From NCBI GenBank assembly GCA_026003075.1, contig BPGO01000001.1, positions 62,001 through 126,000 of the forward strand: DNA of 64,000 bases, in the 5' to 3' direction. Position 1 is the stretch's first letter. Each line of letters starts with the position of its first letter. Below, piece after piece: positions 8,763-18,632 of this stretch. The notes below the pieces were generated by a model. It was given only the letters and a program-made list of their open reading frames with translations, ran no database searches and was not told the origin of the DNA. The DNA is from Fimbriimonadales bacterium. GTDB lineage: Bacteria > Armatimonadota > Fimbriimonadia > Fimbriimonadales > GBS-DC. Both the position numbers and the translations under genes were made by a program.

Positions 8763-9182
8763 ATGAAAACACTCTTGAAGTGTCTGAACCTCTCGGCAGC
8801 CTTGCTGCTGAGCCTACTGTGCGCCAACGCCCAATCGGGCGGTGGGTATGACCTAACTTGGTGGACAATCGACGGGGGCGGCATCACTTTCGCGACAGGC
8901 GGGAGTTTTGAACTCGGCGGCACGATTGGTCAGCCTGACGCCACCTCACTCAACGAACTCGCGGGCGGCGCGTTCCGTATGACGGGCGGCTTCTGGTTCG
9001 TGTCGTGCCTTATTACCAACGGCGATGTGGACGGCAACGGTTGCGTAGATGATGCCGACCTGTTGCAGGTGCTGTTCAACTTCGGCGCGACGGGCTTCAA
9101 CCTCGCCGATGTGAACTGCGACGCAATCGTCGACGACGCCGACCTGCTGACCGTGCTGTTCAACTTCGGTAGCGGGTGTTAA
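8763..9182 (+). CDS. Small secreted protein with two dockerin type I repeats
   Basis: The ATG at 8763 is 8 nt after AAGGAGG; a GTG at 8760 is in frame but too close. The 139-residue protein has a signal peptide (LLLSLLCANAQ), a short beta-rich region (GGSFELGGTIGQPDA, AFRMTGGFW) and a C-terminal dockerin-like pair. Those repeats, GDVDGNGCVDDADLLQVLFN and VNCDAIVDDADLLTVLFN, carry the Asp/Asn pattern of Ca-binding F-hand loops. Dockerins bind cohesins in cellulosomes, but in Planctomycetes and Armatimonadota they often occur alone on secreted proteins. It is the last gene of the SARP-box group, 69 nt after the protease with a hairpin between, and is followed by a terminator-like stem. Confidence 0.8.
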   Translation: MKTLLKCLNLSAALLLSLLCANAQSGGGYDLTWWTIDGGGITFATGGSFELGGTIGQPDATSLNELAGGAFRMTGGFWFVSCLITNGDVDGNGCVDDADLLQVLFNFGATGFNLADVNCDAIVDDADLLTVLFNFGSGC

Positions 9183-9190
9183 GGGATAAT

Positions 9191-9228
9191 GGCTCGGAAG
9201 GGATTACTACTATGCTTCCTTCCGAGCC
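9191..9228. terminator. Bidirectional terminator-like hairpin between convergent genes
   Basis: A 12-bp perfect stem, GGCTCGGAAGGA (9191-9202) with TCCTTCCGAGCC (9217-9228), has a 14-nt loop. It lies exactly between the convergent dockerin and lipoprotein genes. The U-tract is weak on both sides. Confidence 0.65.
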
Positions 9229-9240
9229 TTACAGCGCGGC

Positions 9241-9600
9241 TTAGAACGGCGGCGTCGGGGGCGGTGCGGTAATATTGCCCGTTTCACGAGTGTTGCCTGC
9301 GCGATCTTGGGCACGGATACGCACGCGCACCGTGTTCGCGGGCAGAGTCGCCTGATACTGGTGGTTGCCCTCGGCTTGCATGGCGATGGTCTGCTCGGTT
9401 GTGCCCACCGTCGCCAGCACGACGACGCTTGCCACGCCCGTCTCGGCGTCTTGCACGGTAGCGCGGGCGCGTACGCCATTGCCAGTATGTTCGAGCGCGA
9501 TGTTGCTAATCGCGGGCGGGACTGTGTCGGGGGGTAGCCCGCCCCCCCCACAGCCCGTGAGCAATACTGCGAGACTCCCAATCAGCCATTGGCGTCGCAT
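9241..9600 (-). CDS. Small lipoprotein with Ig-like repeat
   Basis: The ATG at 9600 is preceded on the minus strand by GGAGGT, 5 nt upstream. The 119-residue product starts MRRQWLIGSLAVLLTGCGGG with a clear lipobox (LTGC), so it should be lipid-anchored after signal peptidase II cleavage. The rest (PPAISNIALEHTGNGVRARA, VRIRAQDRAGNTRETG) looks like a single Ig/fibronectin-like beta domain, similar in wording to the DxxSGV and DRVGN segments of the giant protein upstream. It lies 11 nt downstream of that gene and is probably cotranscribed. Function unknown. Confidence 0.75.
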   Translation of the reverse strand: MRRQWLIGSLAVLLTGCGGGGLPPDTVPPAISNIALEHTGNGVRARATVQDAETGVASVVVLATVGTTEQTIAMQAEGNHQYQATLPANTVRVRIRAQDRAGNTRETGNITAPPPTPPF

Positions 9601-9611
9601 GGGTGACCTCC

Positions 9612-12600
9612 TTAGCGCGTGAGTGTAATCGGCGCGACCGCACGCACGATTTGACCGTCGTCTGTTTCCGCTTGAATCACGATTTGGTAGTTGCCTGGGG
9701 GCATGGCGCGTCCGTGCGCATCGCGCCCGTCCCATACCACCTGCTGCACGCCCCGATTGCGGCTGCGCCCTTGCTCCAGCGTGCGCACTGCCTGACCACC
9801 TACCTGCACGGTCACGCTGACGCGCGCGCTGTCCGACAAGGTGAACTGCACCGTATACTGATGCGTGCTGCGATTTGATTGCACCTGCACGCCCATGATT
9901 CGCACCAAGCGGCTGGTGTTGATGAGGCTGATCTCGTAGGTGCGGGTCAACCCCTCGGAGGGCACAGGGATTTGCCAACCTGTACTGTTGCGCAAGAAGC
10001 GGCGTTCACCTGTCTGAGTGTCGCGCAGCACAGGGTTCACGCCGCGCGGCAGGCGTGCCAAGTCGGGCGCGGTGATCAGCAGCGTGCGGGTACGCTCGTC
10101 GCTACTGGGGGGGACGTGCACCTCTAATGTCCAGCTCGGTGCGCGACGCGCGCGGGGCTGGATATCCGCCTCCATTGCTGTACCGTCGCGTGTCAGGCGC
10201 AATCGCACACCGCTATACGCGCTCCGTGTGGGCGGGTCTGGCGGGGCAACGACTTGCAGCCCATGCTCATTCCCCGAAACGCCCAGCAGCACCTCATCGT
10301 ACTGGTCGCCCAAGTGCGCAGCGATACGGAAACTCCAGCCACCATTCCGCTCCGTGGTGTAGCGGCGCGTTAGCCCTGTAAAGAGCGCCGCTTCCTCGGG
10401 TGTGGGCAGCTCCAGGGTGCATGCTTGGTGGGCGTAAATCCAGTAGCCCTGCCACGGTTGCAACGCGGTCTGCATACCAGGGAGAAGTTGCGCATCGGAG
10501 ACCAGCACATAGCGTCCTTGCGTGGGGTTGCTGGGGTTCGGCTCCCAGCCCCACAGGTAGGGTTCGACGAATTCACCGGCTTGGCTCAAGGGGCGTGCAA
10601 CGCCTTGCACCCGTACCTGCACCGCTTCGCGATGCCACACGAGCGGCTCCGTCCACGGGTTCGCAATCAGGTTCCAGCCGGGTTGCAAGTCAATTAGGTA
10701 GTGCGATTCAGGGTCCGGCAGCGTGCCGACAAGGTTCGGCTGGACGGCGTTCGGCAGCGCCACCCAAATCCCGCGTCCGGGCACAGGCGCAGCGCCCGCG
10801 TCGGGATATTGCACATACTGCCCCGTGACAGGGTTATAGGTTGCCCACTGGTTGTTTTGGAACCCGAACAGCGATTGCGGGTTGTTCGCATCAGGCAACA
10901 CGGGAATCCCGATGAGGTGCAAGCCTGCGCGGAACTGCGGCGGTTGCCCCATGCGAATGGCGGCGACGGGTTCTGTTTGTAGCGAGTTGGCATTGCCCAC
11001 GCGGTCGCGCGAGCGGGCAAACAGACGCGTTTCCTCGCCGAACCGTCGGGCACGGATGAGTACCTCGCCGTTTTCCGTGCGCGCGCCTGCCGCACGGGTG
11101 AATCCGATACGGCGCGTGTTCTCGCCCTCCTGTGCCCAAATCTCCACCTCCTCGACGCCAGAGGCATCGTCGGAGGCGCTCCAACGCAAGCGCGCTTTCG
11201 TCTCGGGGACAGCACTGGCAGGCACTTCGACCACCACCTGCGGCGGCTGCCCATCCAGCGTGATGGTGTGGGTGTTGGTCACGATGGGCGGATTCGCCTG
11301 CAGGTGCGGGTCAAAAGTAATTACTGCCTGATTGTTGACCACCGTGCCAGACGCCACATTACTGCGCGGGCGAATTTGGAACACTACTTTGCCCTCGCCC
11401 TGCGGCGGAGTCTGGTTCGGTGGGAGGAAGCCCTCCGCATAATAACTGTTCGTCCTGGGGTCAATACCGCTGAGTCGGACACTGAGCTTGCGCGTCGCTG
11501 AATCGTAGTTGCTGGTGACCCGCACAACCACGGGCAACTGCGGACTCAGGTCAATCGTGTGGTTGAGCGTGGTGGTGTTCTCGGGCAGGGTCAAGCGTTG
11601 AGACCCCACCTGAACCCACAGAAACTGCAGGGTCGATTCGTCCAGCGATTCGGGCAGTGTGTCCTCAAGAAGCACTTCCTGCGCTCCTGCCGTTGCCGTC
11701 GCTAAGTTTTCGAACAGCAGTTCGTAGACGATCGTACTATCCGTGCGCACATACCCATCGATTCCAACGCTGCCACGCTTCTCGTTGGGATCCCACGAGT
11801 TTCGGACGCGCCGTGGGGCAGGAGGCTCCAGGCGATCAAAAAGACGGTCCGCAGCGCGCGCCAAGCTCAAACATCTCGACGCGGTATTGAGGAAGGTAGA
11901 CAACCCTACATTCAGGATAATGCCATAAGTGTTCGGCAAGTAGTTTGCGAGATCGATGCCGTCTGGTGGCTCGAGTACATTTTCGTTGAAGGCATACTGA
12001 AGCAGCAGCCCATTGAGTTCGTTAACTGCGTTTTGATAAGTTGCTGCGACACTGTTCGGATCGGACGCCTCACCGATTTGCTTGTAGCCTTCATACGCGC
12101 GTACGAACGCATCGGCGAGCGGGTCAATCATCTCTTCGGGGATGTTGTAGCGGTTGAGCTTTTTCCTCAACACGCGTGTGCCAACATCCTTAGCTGCCTG
12201 TTGCAAAGCACTTCCGCCGGCGCTCAGTGCCTCCTGTCCAATAGAGGTCAGCATGTACTCAAAGATACTCTTGCGATCCATCGTGTACAAATCCATCAGG
12301 CGTCGCACATTGTCGCGGTCAAGGAGCCAGTCTGCCCACGCCCCCGCTTGACTTACCCCTGCAGAATCAAGAGCGTCCATAACAGCCCCCGTCAATTGGA
12401 GGTTGTAGCTGCTGAAAAAGTCGCATCCTGCCTGAAGCACATAGGAGCCAACAGCAAGGATTGTCGCTGCCCCAAGAACTACGACTATTGGGGCGACTCT
12501 CGATCGCGAGTCGCGTAGAACGGGCGTTTCGATGGAAGTGCGCCCGCGTGCAACAAAACGCACATACACATCTACATAACGCACCGCAAAGGGAGGTATC

Positions 12601-15600
12601 GGCGAGAGCTGGGCAATCAACAAGGTGTTTTCGGGGGTCAGCTCGCGACGCCCGCTGCTAATCACACGGCGGTTCGCCCAAGAGGTGTACTCCTCGATGC
12701 GATACTCCATATCCCACAGTCCCGAATCAATATCTTGCTCACTGACAGGAACTGTAAAGACAAGCACAGGCGCCTCGGGTAGCGCGCCTGTGCTGATTCT
12801 GAAAGTGAAGGTATCGCCTGCCCCCGCACGGAAGAAGGAAGGAACCGACCAGAGCGCGAGTTCAATCTTGGGGACACCAATCGGGTGATAGTCATAAGCT
12901 GTAGCCGTCTCGGTATAGGGCGAGTAGACCTCATAACGCATATAAGCGGTATCGCGCAGGTGGTCGGCGAAGCGGAAGCGTGCCTTGATCTCAGTGCCTT
13001 GCTCGTTGACTTGCACCTCGTCTGCTTCGATAACGCGCGTATCCACGACGCTCTGCTCATCGTTAATCACCGCGCGTACGCGCATCACGGGGGCAAACGA
13101 ACTCCCCTGAATCGTAACGAGGTGCGACTCTTGCCACGACAGTCTCGATGTAAGAGACAAGGAGTTTATCTGAGGTCGCCCGCGCGTAATCTGCACGGCG
13201 TTTTCAATACGCGCAACCTGAGTCTCGCTATAGCGTACCTCTGCTGTCCAGTCGCCGAGATCCTCCAGACGAATGGGGAACTGGGCTTCTATCTGCGTGA
13301 CGCCCACCAGCCATCCATCTGGGGTGCGCGAAAGTCTGCTCGGTTCGATGACGCGATCGCCCTGACGCAAAACCACCGTTACCGCAGGGGAGTCGTTCGT
13401 GACTTGGAGATAGAGCCGCACGGGACTTGTGAGGTTGTTTTGTTGAATGGGATAGTTGATCCGTGCAGCATAGGGGCGGTAGAGGGTCAACAGCGCATCG
13501 TCACGCCGTCCCATGTGATTAATATACACTCTCCCCGTATCGGCGAAGTTGCTGGGCAGGGCGCCTTCCGCCGGGAAGGTCAAACGCCACCGTCGATTGC
13601 CTAGCGGCTGCACTTGTGAAGGCGCAATACGATGCTCTTGCCCACCCCGCAGCGTCACGCGATATTCTGCACGCAGCGGCTCGGAGTCGAGGGCATTGGT
13701 CACCTCGACTTCCACCGTGAAGTTAGGGGTATCCTGTGTCAGCTCCAGTGAGCGTACATTTGCCGACACATCAATTGCTGGGAACTGCAGGACCCAGTTC
13801 ACCAAGTTGCTCGTCTGCTGGTTCGGGTTGCGTACCTGCAGGCGGGCAGTCAGCGTGTCGCTGTTGCTCTCTATCTGCTGATAGGGTGCTAAGTTGAAGG
13901 TGGCGCGGATCTGGGTTTGAGACAGATACTCGACACTGGTGGCGTTGAGGGGGTCTACCGAGACGCTCGTGGGAGGCAGCAAGGTGACCTGAGCGCCGGG
14001 CACAAACAGGCTCCCTGTAATCGTCACCGTGAAAGTGGACAGCGGGCGTGCGCCTCCGGGCGACACCGTGGCGATGTTGGGAACCGCTTCCACGATACTG
14101 AAGCCGTTCGCCAAACGCGCCTCCGAGTTGTTCGGTAAGCGCACCACCACATCCCACTGCGTGCCCACAGGTTCGCCGTTGAACTGGAAGGTAGCGTTAA
14201 GGCGCGTAGCACTGACGAACTCCACATCCGTCGCAAGAATTTGCATGCTACCGCGCTCTAAGCGCACCGTTGCCCCAGGCTCAAACCCTGCCCCCGTAAT
14301 CGCGACGCGTAAACTCCCTTGGTTTGCGCCCTGGGCAGGGGTAAGTCCCGAAACGGAAAGCGTCGGCCCCCCGAAGAGCGTATTGCGGTACAGCACCAAT
14401 CCCTCTTCACGCCCCGCGCCCAACACCTGCTCGCCATTGAAACTGAGCCGATACATACGGCGATTCAGGGTCATTGCCACAGGATTCAGGGTCGGGAAAT
14501 CAGATACGCGGAACAGAAAGACCTTACGATTGTTCCCATCGTAGGCGTAGAACACATTCACTGCAGGGTCATATCCCAGTTGCACCATGGAAACACCGCT
14601 GAGTGAATAGGTAGCTACAACCTGCGGGTTGGTGCGTACCCGTGCGTCCACCAAAGCGAGATTGCCTTGCCAGTCGGTCGTGAGTACATAACCGCCGCCA
14701 GCCGCAACATCACTGATGAACTGCGACTGAGGCAAATCCACACTGGCAAGTTGAACGGGGTTGTTAGGGTCGGTCAGATCATACACGCGTAGCGAGCGCG
14801 GGGTTGCACTAACAGCAAGGTAAAGCGTGTTCTCCTCGAGGTCAAAATTTTTCGTGGCGGGGGAGATGCTCCCAGCGCGTTGGGGCGCGGTAGGGTTCGA
14901 AATATCGTATATCTGGATCTGGTTCTGTCGGGTCGCCATCGCTAAAAAAGCGGCGCTGCCGAGTCGGATACGATCGCTGAAGCCCGGCGACGAAAAACCG
15001 CCCGGATCGTCCTGAAAGAGGAGGTTCAACGAGTTGCCTACTTGTTCGTAGAGATGCAGTACGCCGTTGATAGCCACCGCCACGCGCCCACTGCCGATGA
15101 GCGCTAAATCGGTACCCGAGGTGCGCTGCAACGGCAAGAACGCTGTGCCGCGTACTGTGGGCATAGAAGGGTTCGTGATGTCCAGCGCGGTCAATCGCTG
15201 CTCTTCGGCATAGAAAACGGTAGTGCCTTGCTGCACCACCGCCAGCGGGTAGGGATACGTCACAATGTTCGTTCCCTGAGTCGCGGGGTGATACAGTGCC
15301 AAGATAGACTGTCCTTGAATCAACACCTTGCCTGACAGGGGGTCGGCGTTTTGGACATCGCTATAGGTCAGCACGCGCACCGAAGTAGGAGCGGAGGGCG
15401 TACTCACATCCACCACATCCGTACCGCGCTCATAGCCCGACAGAAAGACGAAATTCCCCACGGCTGCCAGCCCTGACACACGCTCGGTGGCGTAGGCGCC
15501 CACTTGCGTGGGAGAGTCGGGGTTGGTTAAGTCAAAAATATAGAGTTGGAGGGGGGGATTACTGGTTTTGAGCGCGTAAAGCTTACCCCCGGAGACGGTG

Positions 15601-16271
15601 ACGCGGCGTACATTCGTGCCCGCGCCTACCGAGCCGATTCGGGTCGGGTTGTCCGGTTGGCTAATATCCCATACCCCAATCCCGTTCGCCGGCTCTGCTG
15701 TGTAAAGGCGGTTGCCAACGACCACTCCCCCCGCAGCGGTCGCGTTCACTAAACGCACCTGCGTGGGATTGGCTGGATTAGAAACATTCACCACAGCGAA
15801 GTTCCCCTCGTAGGGAAACAGGTAGAGGAAGTTGCCCGATTTCGCGAAGTTGAGATAAAACGGGTCGGTGCTGGGGAATGCTAATTCGCCTGCGAGTTGC
15901 GGCATGTCGGGGTCCGACACATCGACCACTGCCAGGCGGACATTATCGCTCGGACCGCTCGTGGCTACATACAGCACATAGGCATAGTTGCCCTCCACCA
16001 GGATGCTAATTCCTTGCCTTGGGGTATTGCCGGGATAGTTCAAGCGTCCCCGCAGTGTCGGGGATGCGCCACTGAAATCGTAAATCGCCAGCATCACCTC
16101 GCTGCTGGTCACCACATAGACGCGATTATTGTAGGCATACGAGGTACTGTAAGAGCGCACTTCTCCGCGTGCCAAGATACGGTCTTCTACTAACTGCGCC
16201 CAACTTGGCGCACCAATACCTAACGCCCAGATGATGAGTGTCCACCACCAGAAAGCCTTTCGGTATTGCAT
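9612..16271 (-). CDS. Giant secreted multidomain surface protein (propeller, IPT/TIG, FlgD-like Ig)
   Basis: 2219 residues from an ATG at 16271 that is preceded by GGAGGT; a start at 16295 lacks a site. A signal peptide (WWWTLIIWALGIGAPSWAQ) is followed by ~600 residues of LVIVD-type propeller repeats (GNYAYVLY, VVDVSDPDMPQLAG, NFLYLFPYEGN). Two IPT/TIG domains come next (LTPAQGANQGSLRVAITGAG; VSPGGARPLSTFTVTITGS), then further beta domains. One hydrophobic segment (VVVLGAATILAVGSYVLQAG) lies near the middle. After a helical region comes the SWDPNEKRGSVG / VYELLFENLATAT block of large bacterial surface proteins. The C-terminus has a FlgD-like Ig domain (VVWDGRDAHGRAMPPGNYQI). Probably a cell-surface or secreted adhesion/scaffold protein; no enzyme motif was found. 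Confidence 0.75.
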   Translation of the reverse strand: MQYRKAFWWWTLIIWALGIGAPSWAQLVEDRILARGEVRSYSTSYAYNNRVYVVTSSEVMLAIYDFSGASPTLRGRLNYPGNTPRQGISILVEGNYAYVLYVATSGPSDNVRLAVVDVSDPDMPQLAGELAFPSTDPFYLNFAKSGNFLYLFPYEGNFAVVNVSNPANPTQVRLVNATAAGGVVVGNRLYTAEPANGIGVWDISQPDNPTRIGSVGAGTNVRRVTVSGGKLYALKTSNPPLQLYIFDLTNPDSPTQVGAYATERVSGLAAVGNFVFLSGYERGTDVVDVSTPSAPTSVRVLTYSDVQNADPLSGKVLIQGQSILALYHPATQGTNIVTYPYPLAVVQQGTTVFYAEEQRLTALDITNPSMPTVRGTAFLPLQRTSGTDLALIGSGRVAVAINGVLHLYEQVGNSLNLLFQDDPGGFSSPGFSDRIRLGSAAFLAMATRQNQIQIYDISNPTAPQRAGSISPATKNFDLEENTLYLAVSATPRSLRVYDLTDPNNPVQLASVDLPQSQFISDVAAGGGYVLTTDWQGNLALVDARVRTNPQVVATYSLSGVSMVQLGYDPAVNVFYAYDGNNRKVFLFRVSDFPTLNPVAMTLNRRMYRLSFNGEQVLGAGREEGLVLYRNTLFGGPTLSVSGLTPAQGANQGSLRVAITGAGFEPGATVRLERGSMQILATDVEFVSATRLNATFQFNGEPVGTQWDVVVRLPNNSEARLANGFSIVEAVPNIATVSPGGARPLSTFTVTITGSLFVPGAQVTLLPPTSVSVDPLNATSVEYLSQTQIRATFNLAPYQQIESNSDTLTARLQVRNPNQQTSNLVNWVLQFPAIDVSANVRSLELTQDTPNFTVEVEVTNALDSEPLRAEYRVTLRGGQEHRIAPSQVQPLGNRRWRLTFPAEGALPSNFADTGRVYINHMGRRDDALLTLYRPYAARINYPIQQNNLTSPVRLYLQVTNDSPAVTVVLRQGDRVIEPSRLSRTPDGWLVGVTQIEAQFPIRLEDLGDWTAEVRYSETQVARIENAVQITRGRPQINSLSLTSRLSWQESHLVTIQGSSFAPVMRVRAVINDEQSVVDTRVIEADEVQVNEQGTEIKARFRFADHLRDTAYMRYEVYSPYTETATAYDYHPIGVPKIELALWSVPSFFRAGAGDTFTFRISTGALPEAPVLVFTVPVSEQDIDSGLWDMEYRIEEYTSWANRRVISSGRRELTPENTLLIAQLSPIPPFAVRYVDVYVRFVARGRTSIETPVLRDSRSRVAPIVVVLGAATILAVGSYVLQAGCDFFSSYNLQLTGAVMDALDSAGVSQAGAWADWLLDRDNVRRLMDLYTMDRKSIFEYMLTSIGQEALSAGGSALQQAAKDVGTRVLRKKLNRYNIPEEMIDPLADAFVRAYEGYKQIGEASDPNSVAATYQNAVNELNGLLLQYAFNENVLEPPDGIDLANYLPNTYGIILNVGLSTFLNTASRCLSLARAADRLFDRLEPPAPRRVRNSWDPNEKRGSVGIDGYVRTDSTIVYELLFENLATATAGAQEVLLEDTLPESLDESTLQFLWVQVGSQRLTLPENTTTLNHTIDLSPQLPVVVRVTSNYDSATRKLSVRLSGIDPRTNSYYAEGFLPPNQTPPQGEGKVVFQIRPRSNVASGTVVNNQAVITFDPHLQANPPIVTNTHTITLDGQPPQVVVEVPASAVPETKARLRWSASDDASGVEEVEIWAQEGENTRRIGFTRAAGARTENGEVLIRARRFGEETRLFARSRDRVGNANSLQTEPVAAIRMGQPPQFRAGLHLIGIPVLPDANNPQSLFGFQNNQWATYNPVTGQYVQYPDAGAAPVPGRGIWVALPNAVQPNLVGTLPDPESHYLIDLQPGWNLIANPWTEPLVWHREAVQVRVQGVARPLSQAGEFVEPYLWGWEPNPSNPTQGRYVLVSDAQLLPGMQTALQPWQGYWIYAHQACTLELPTPEEAALFTGLTRRYTTERNGGWSFRIAAHLGDQYDEVLLGVSGNEHGLQVVAPPDPPTRSAYSGVRLRLTRDGTAMEADIQPRARRAPSWTLEVHVPPSSDERTRTLLITAPDLARLPRGVNPVLRDTQTGERRFLRNSTGWQIPVPSEGLTRTYEISLINTSRLVRIMGVQVQSNRSTHQYTVQFTLSDSARVSVTVQVGGQAVRTLEQGRSRNRGVQQVVWDGRDAHGRAMPPGNYQIVIQAETDDGQIVRAVAPITLTR

Positions 16272-16420
16272 GACTTCAATACCTCCGTGCTTCAAGTCCC
16301 GTGTGAAATATTACCCGATCTTCGGCTTGGATAGGAATCTATTTCCCCATTTTTAGGGGACTGACTGAGCCTTTGAACCATATGCTTCGGAGCGACTCAG
16401 CAGGAATCCGTCTATTGAAG

Positions 16421-16440
16421 TACAATTTACCCACTGGAGG
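16421..16440 (+). promoter_or_regulatory. -10 and ribosome-binding site of the GAF gene
   Basis: TACAAT is at 16421-16426 and GGAGG at 16436-16440, 11 nt before a TTG codon at 16452 that opens the reading frame. There is no ATG or GTG at a better distance. The rest of 16272-16420 separates divergent genes and holds no other clear feature. Confidence 0.4.
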
Positions 16441-16451
16441 CAAGCGTTGGT

Positions 16452-17843
16452 TTGGACTATGCAGAGCAGCCTGCATGGGGCGTGTGGTTAGCGGGGTTGG
16501 AACAGGGCGCGCCCCCGGGCGAGGCGATTGAAAACGCGCTGCGCTGGCTGGTAGAGCAGACCCAGTCGCAGCGAGGGATTTTGCTACTCCCCGACCCCCG
16601 TGGTGAACAGGTGGAGTTCGCTTATGTTGTCGGGGAACGCGCTACAGAGCTCCACGGGTTCCGATTACGCTCCCAAGACACGATTTTGGAGCCGACGCTG
16701 CTGCATCGCGAGGTCTGGGAGTACCACGCCCAAACACATCAAGAGCCACTTGGCGCCATCATGACGGGGCTTGCTGTGCCGTTGCCCACATTGCCCCTGA
16801 GTGCGCTCGTGTTGCTCAATCGCCCCGAGCCTTATGCGCCGTCCCATCGTGCGCTGCTTGCGCAATTCGCGACGCCGTTAGAGTTGCTCGCTCGGTTGAA
16901 CCATGCAAGGCAACAGTTAGAACAGCGTGAGCGTGCCCTCAAATGGCTCGGTCGACTGCCCAACCGACTGGGCTCCGAACTCAGCCTACAACGCGCTCTG
17001 GAAGCCGTAGAGTCGTTGATGCGAAAAGCGGCGCCTGAAGGTGGCGGCGTATGGCTCTACGACGAGAATCATCAGGTGCTGCTGCAGGCGCTCCAATACG
17101 GCGCGTCGCCTCTGCCCGCACGGATAGACATTGCCACCCTTCCCCCCGAATGGAAAACGGTCGTGACGGAGCAGCACTGGGCAGGACGCCCCTATCGTGT
17201 CTACGCGCTCACGCTTAACGAACAGCCGCTGGGATTGCTCGCGCTTGCCATCCCCGCCGATACGCCCGATGCCTTCGATTGGATTTCCCCACTGCTGGGT
17301 CATATCGCGCTCATCCTCTCCAACGCCCTGCTCTTCGAACAGACGGCGCAACGCGCCCAGCACATGGCAAAACTCTACGACCTCTCGCTGCAACTGGGTG
17401 AAACGCACAGCCTGCGTGAGGTGCTGAGCCTGCTCTGTCGCACGGCGCACGAACTTATCCCCCACGACTACACGGTGATTTATCTGCCGAGTCGTCGGGA
17501 ACCAGACCGCCTGACGCCCGCTTATGTGGAACCACATTCAGAAACCCTCTTGAGCCACACTCCCGACGCGCAATATAGCCTGCCGGGTTGGGTGTACGCC
17601 TTCAACGCGCCCATCGCCGCGCCCGACCTACCGCAGCACCCGCAGAATCTCAAAGAACCCCTCCCCGGCGGATACGCTTCTGCGCTCGCCGTGCCGTTGC
17701 AGGTCGCCGAACGCACGCTCGGCGTGATGACCTTGCTTACGGCGACTCCGCGCGAGTTCACCCTCTCGGAAGTGGAACTCCTCTTCACGCTCGCCAACAC
17801 GGGCGCGCTGCGCCTACACACTCTGGAGCGCCTCCATGCGTAA
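16452..17843 (+). CDS. Multi-GAF domain protein
   Basis: 463 residues, TTG start behind GGAGG. Three GAF-like segments can be seen: residues about 15-150 (QSQRGILLLPDPRGEQ, GLAVPLPTLPLSALVLLN), 175-290 (GGGVWLYDENHQV, LGLLALAIPADTP) and 310-460 (YTVIYLPSRREPD, ALAVPLQVAERTLGVMTLL). Short coiled-coil linkers join them. GAF domains bind small ligands or mediate dimer contacts in signalling proteins. No kinase, cyclase or DNA-binding output domain is present, so it may act by protein-protein contact. Its end overlaps the nuclease gene by 8 nt, which points to cotranslation of the two. Confidence 0.7.
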   Translation: MDYAEQPAWGVWLAGLEQGAPPGEAIENALRWLVEQTQSQRGILLLPDPRGEQVEFAYVVGERATELHGFRLRSQDTILEPTLLHREVWEYHAQTHQEPLGAIMTGLAVPLPTLPLSALVLLNRPEPYAPSHRALLAQFATPLELLARLNHARQQLEQRERALKWLGRLPNRLGSELSLQRALEAVESLMRKAAPEGGGVWLYDENHQVLLQALQYGASPLPARIDIATLPPEWKTVVTEQHWAGRPYRVYALTLNEQPLGLLALAIPADTPDAFDWISPLLGHIALILSNALLFEQTAQRAQHMAKLYDLSLQLGETHSLREVLSLLCRTAHELIPHDYTVIYLPSRREPDRLTPAYVEPHSETLLSHTPDAQYSLPGWVYAFNAPIAAPDLPQHPQNLKEPLPGGYASALAVPLQVAERTLGVMTLLTATPREFTLSEVELLFTLANTGALRLHTLERLHA

Positions 17844-18606
17844 GCCGACCTTCAGCCCCACGAAACTCACCACCTATCTCACCTGTCGAATCAAGTATCA
17901 CTGGGCGTACATGACCCCGTATGGCAAATGGATGCGCCGTCAGCACCCCGCTTTCGCGTTCGGCACGAACCTGCATCGCGCGTTGCAGTACTTTCACAGT
18001 GCGGGCGGCGCCGAAAAACTCTCGCCAGACGAGTTCCACCAAGCCATCCACCAACTCTGGAGCCACGCGGGCTTCGAAACCACCGAACAGAGCGAGGCAT
18101 TCAAACAAACAGGGCTGGAACTGGCGCAGCAATACTATCAGACTCAACGCGAGCAACCTGCGGAAGCCATCGTGCTGTTCACCGAGCGGATGCTACGCCG
18201 GGACATGGGACGCTATGTGCTTATCGGGCGCATCGACCGCGTGGACGAATACCCCGACGGGACGCTGGAGATTATCGATTACAAAAGCGGACGCTCGCAG
18301 GTATCGGAGGAGCAGGTGCGCAACGAATTCGCGTTGCACTGCTACGCACTGCTCGTGCAAGAGCATTACCCCGACCGCCCCCTGAAAATCGCCATCTATG
18401 CCCTGCGCCCGAACAAAAAAGTCTCCCTATCGCTCAGCGCAGAGACTCTGGAAGAGTTTCGCGCACTGCTCAATCGCCTCGTGGAACAGATTCTGGAGGA
18501 AGACTGGAGCCTGTTGAATCCGCACTGGATTCCAGAATGCGCCGAGTGCGAATTTAGAGAGTTATGCGTGCGCAAATTAGGACTAAATCTCCCCAATCCG
18601 TTGTAA
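17836..18606 (+). CDS. RecB/Cas4-like PD-(D/E)XK nuclease with Fe-S cysteines
   Basis: 256 residues. The nuclease motifs are GTNLHRAL (His), IGRIDRVDEY (Asp) and EIIDYKSG (Asp-x-Lys). One Cys lies near residue 17 (YLTCRIKY) and three near the C-terminus in CAECEFRELC. This C...CxxCx5C spacing is the iron-sulphur signature of AddB and Cas4. Members cleave or resect single-stranded DNA ends in repair or spacer handling. No CRISPR or addA/addB genes lie nearby, so a stand-alone repair role is the default guess. It overlaps the GAF gene upstream by 8 nt. Confidence 0.8.
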   Translation: MRKPTFSPTKLTTYLTCRIKYHWAYMTPYGKWMRRQHPAFAFGTNLHRALQYFHSAGGAEKLSPDEFHQAIHQLWSHAGFETTEQSEAFKQTGLELAQQYYQTQREQPAEAIVLFTERMLRRDMGRYVLIGRIDRVDEYPDGTLEIIDYKSGRSQVSEEQVRNEFALHCYALLVQEHYPDRPLKIAIYALRPNKKVSLSLSAETLEEFRALLNRLVEQILEEDWSLLNPHWIPECAECEFRELCVRKLGLNLPNPL

Positions 18607-18632
18607 AACTGGCAGGAATTCTATACAGCCTG

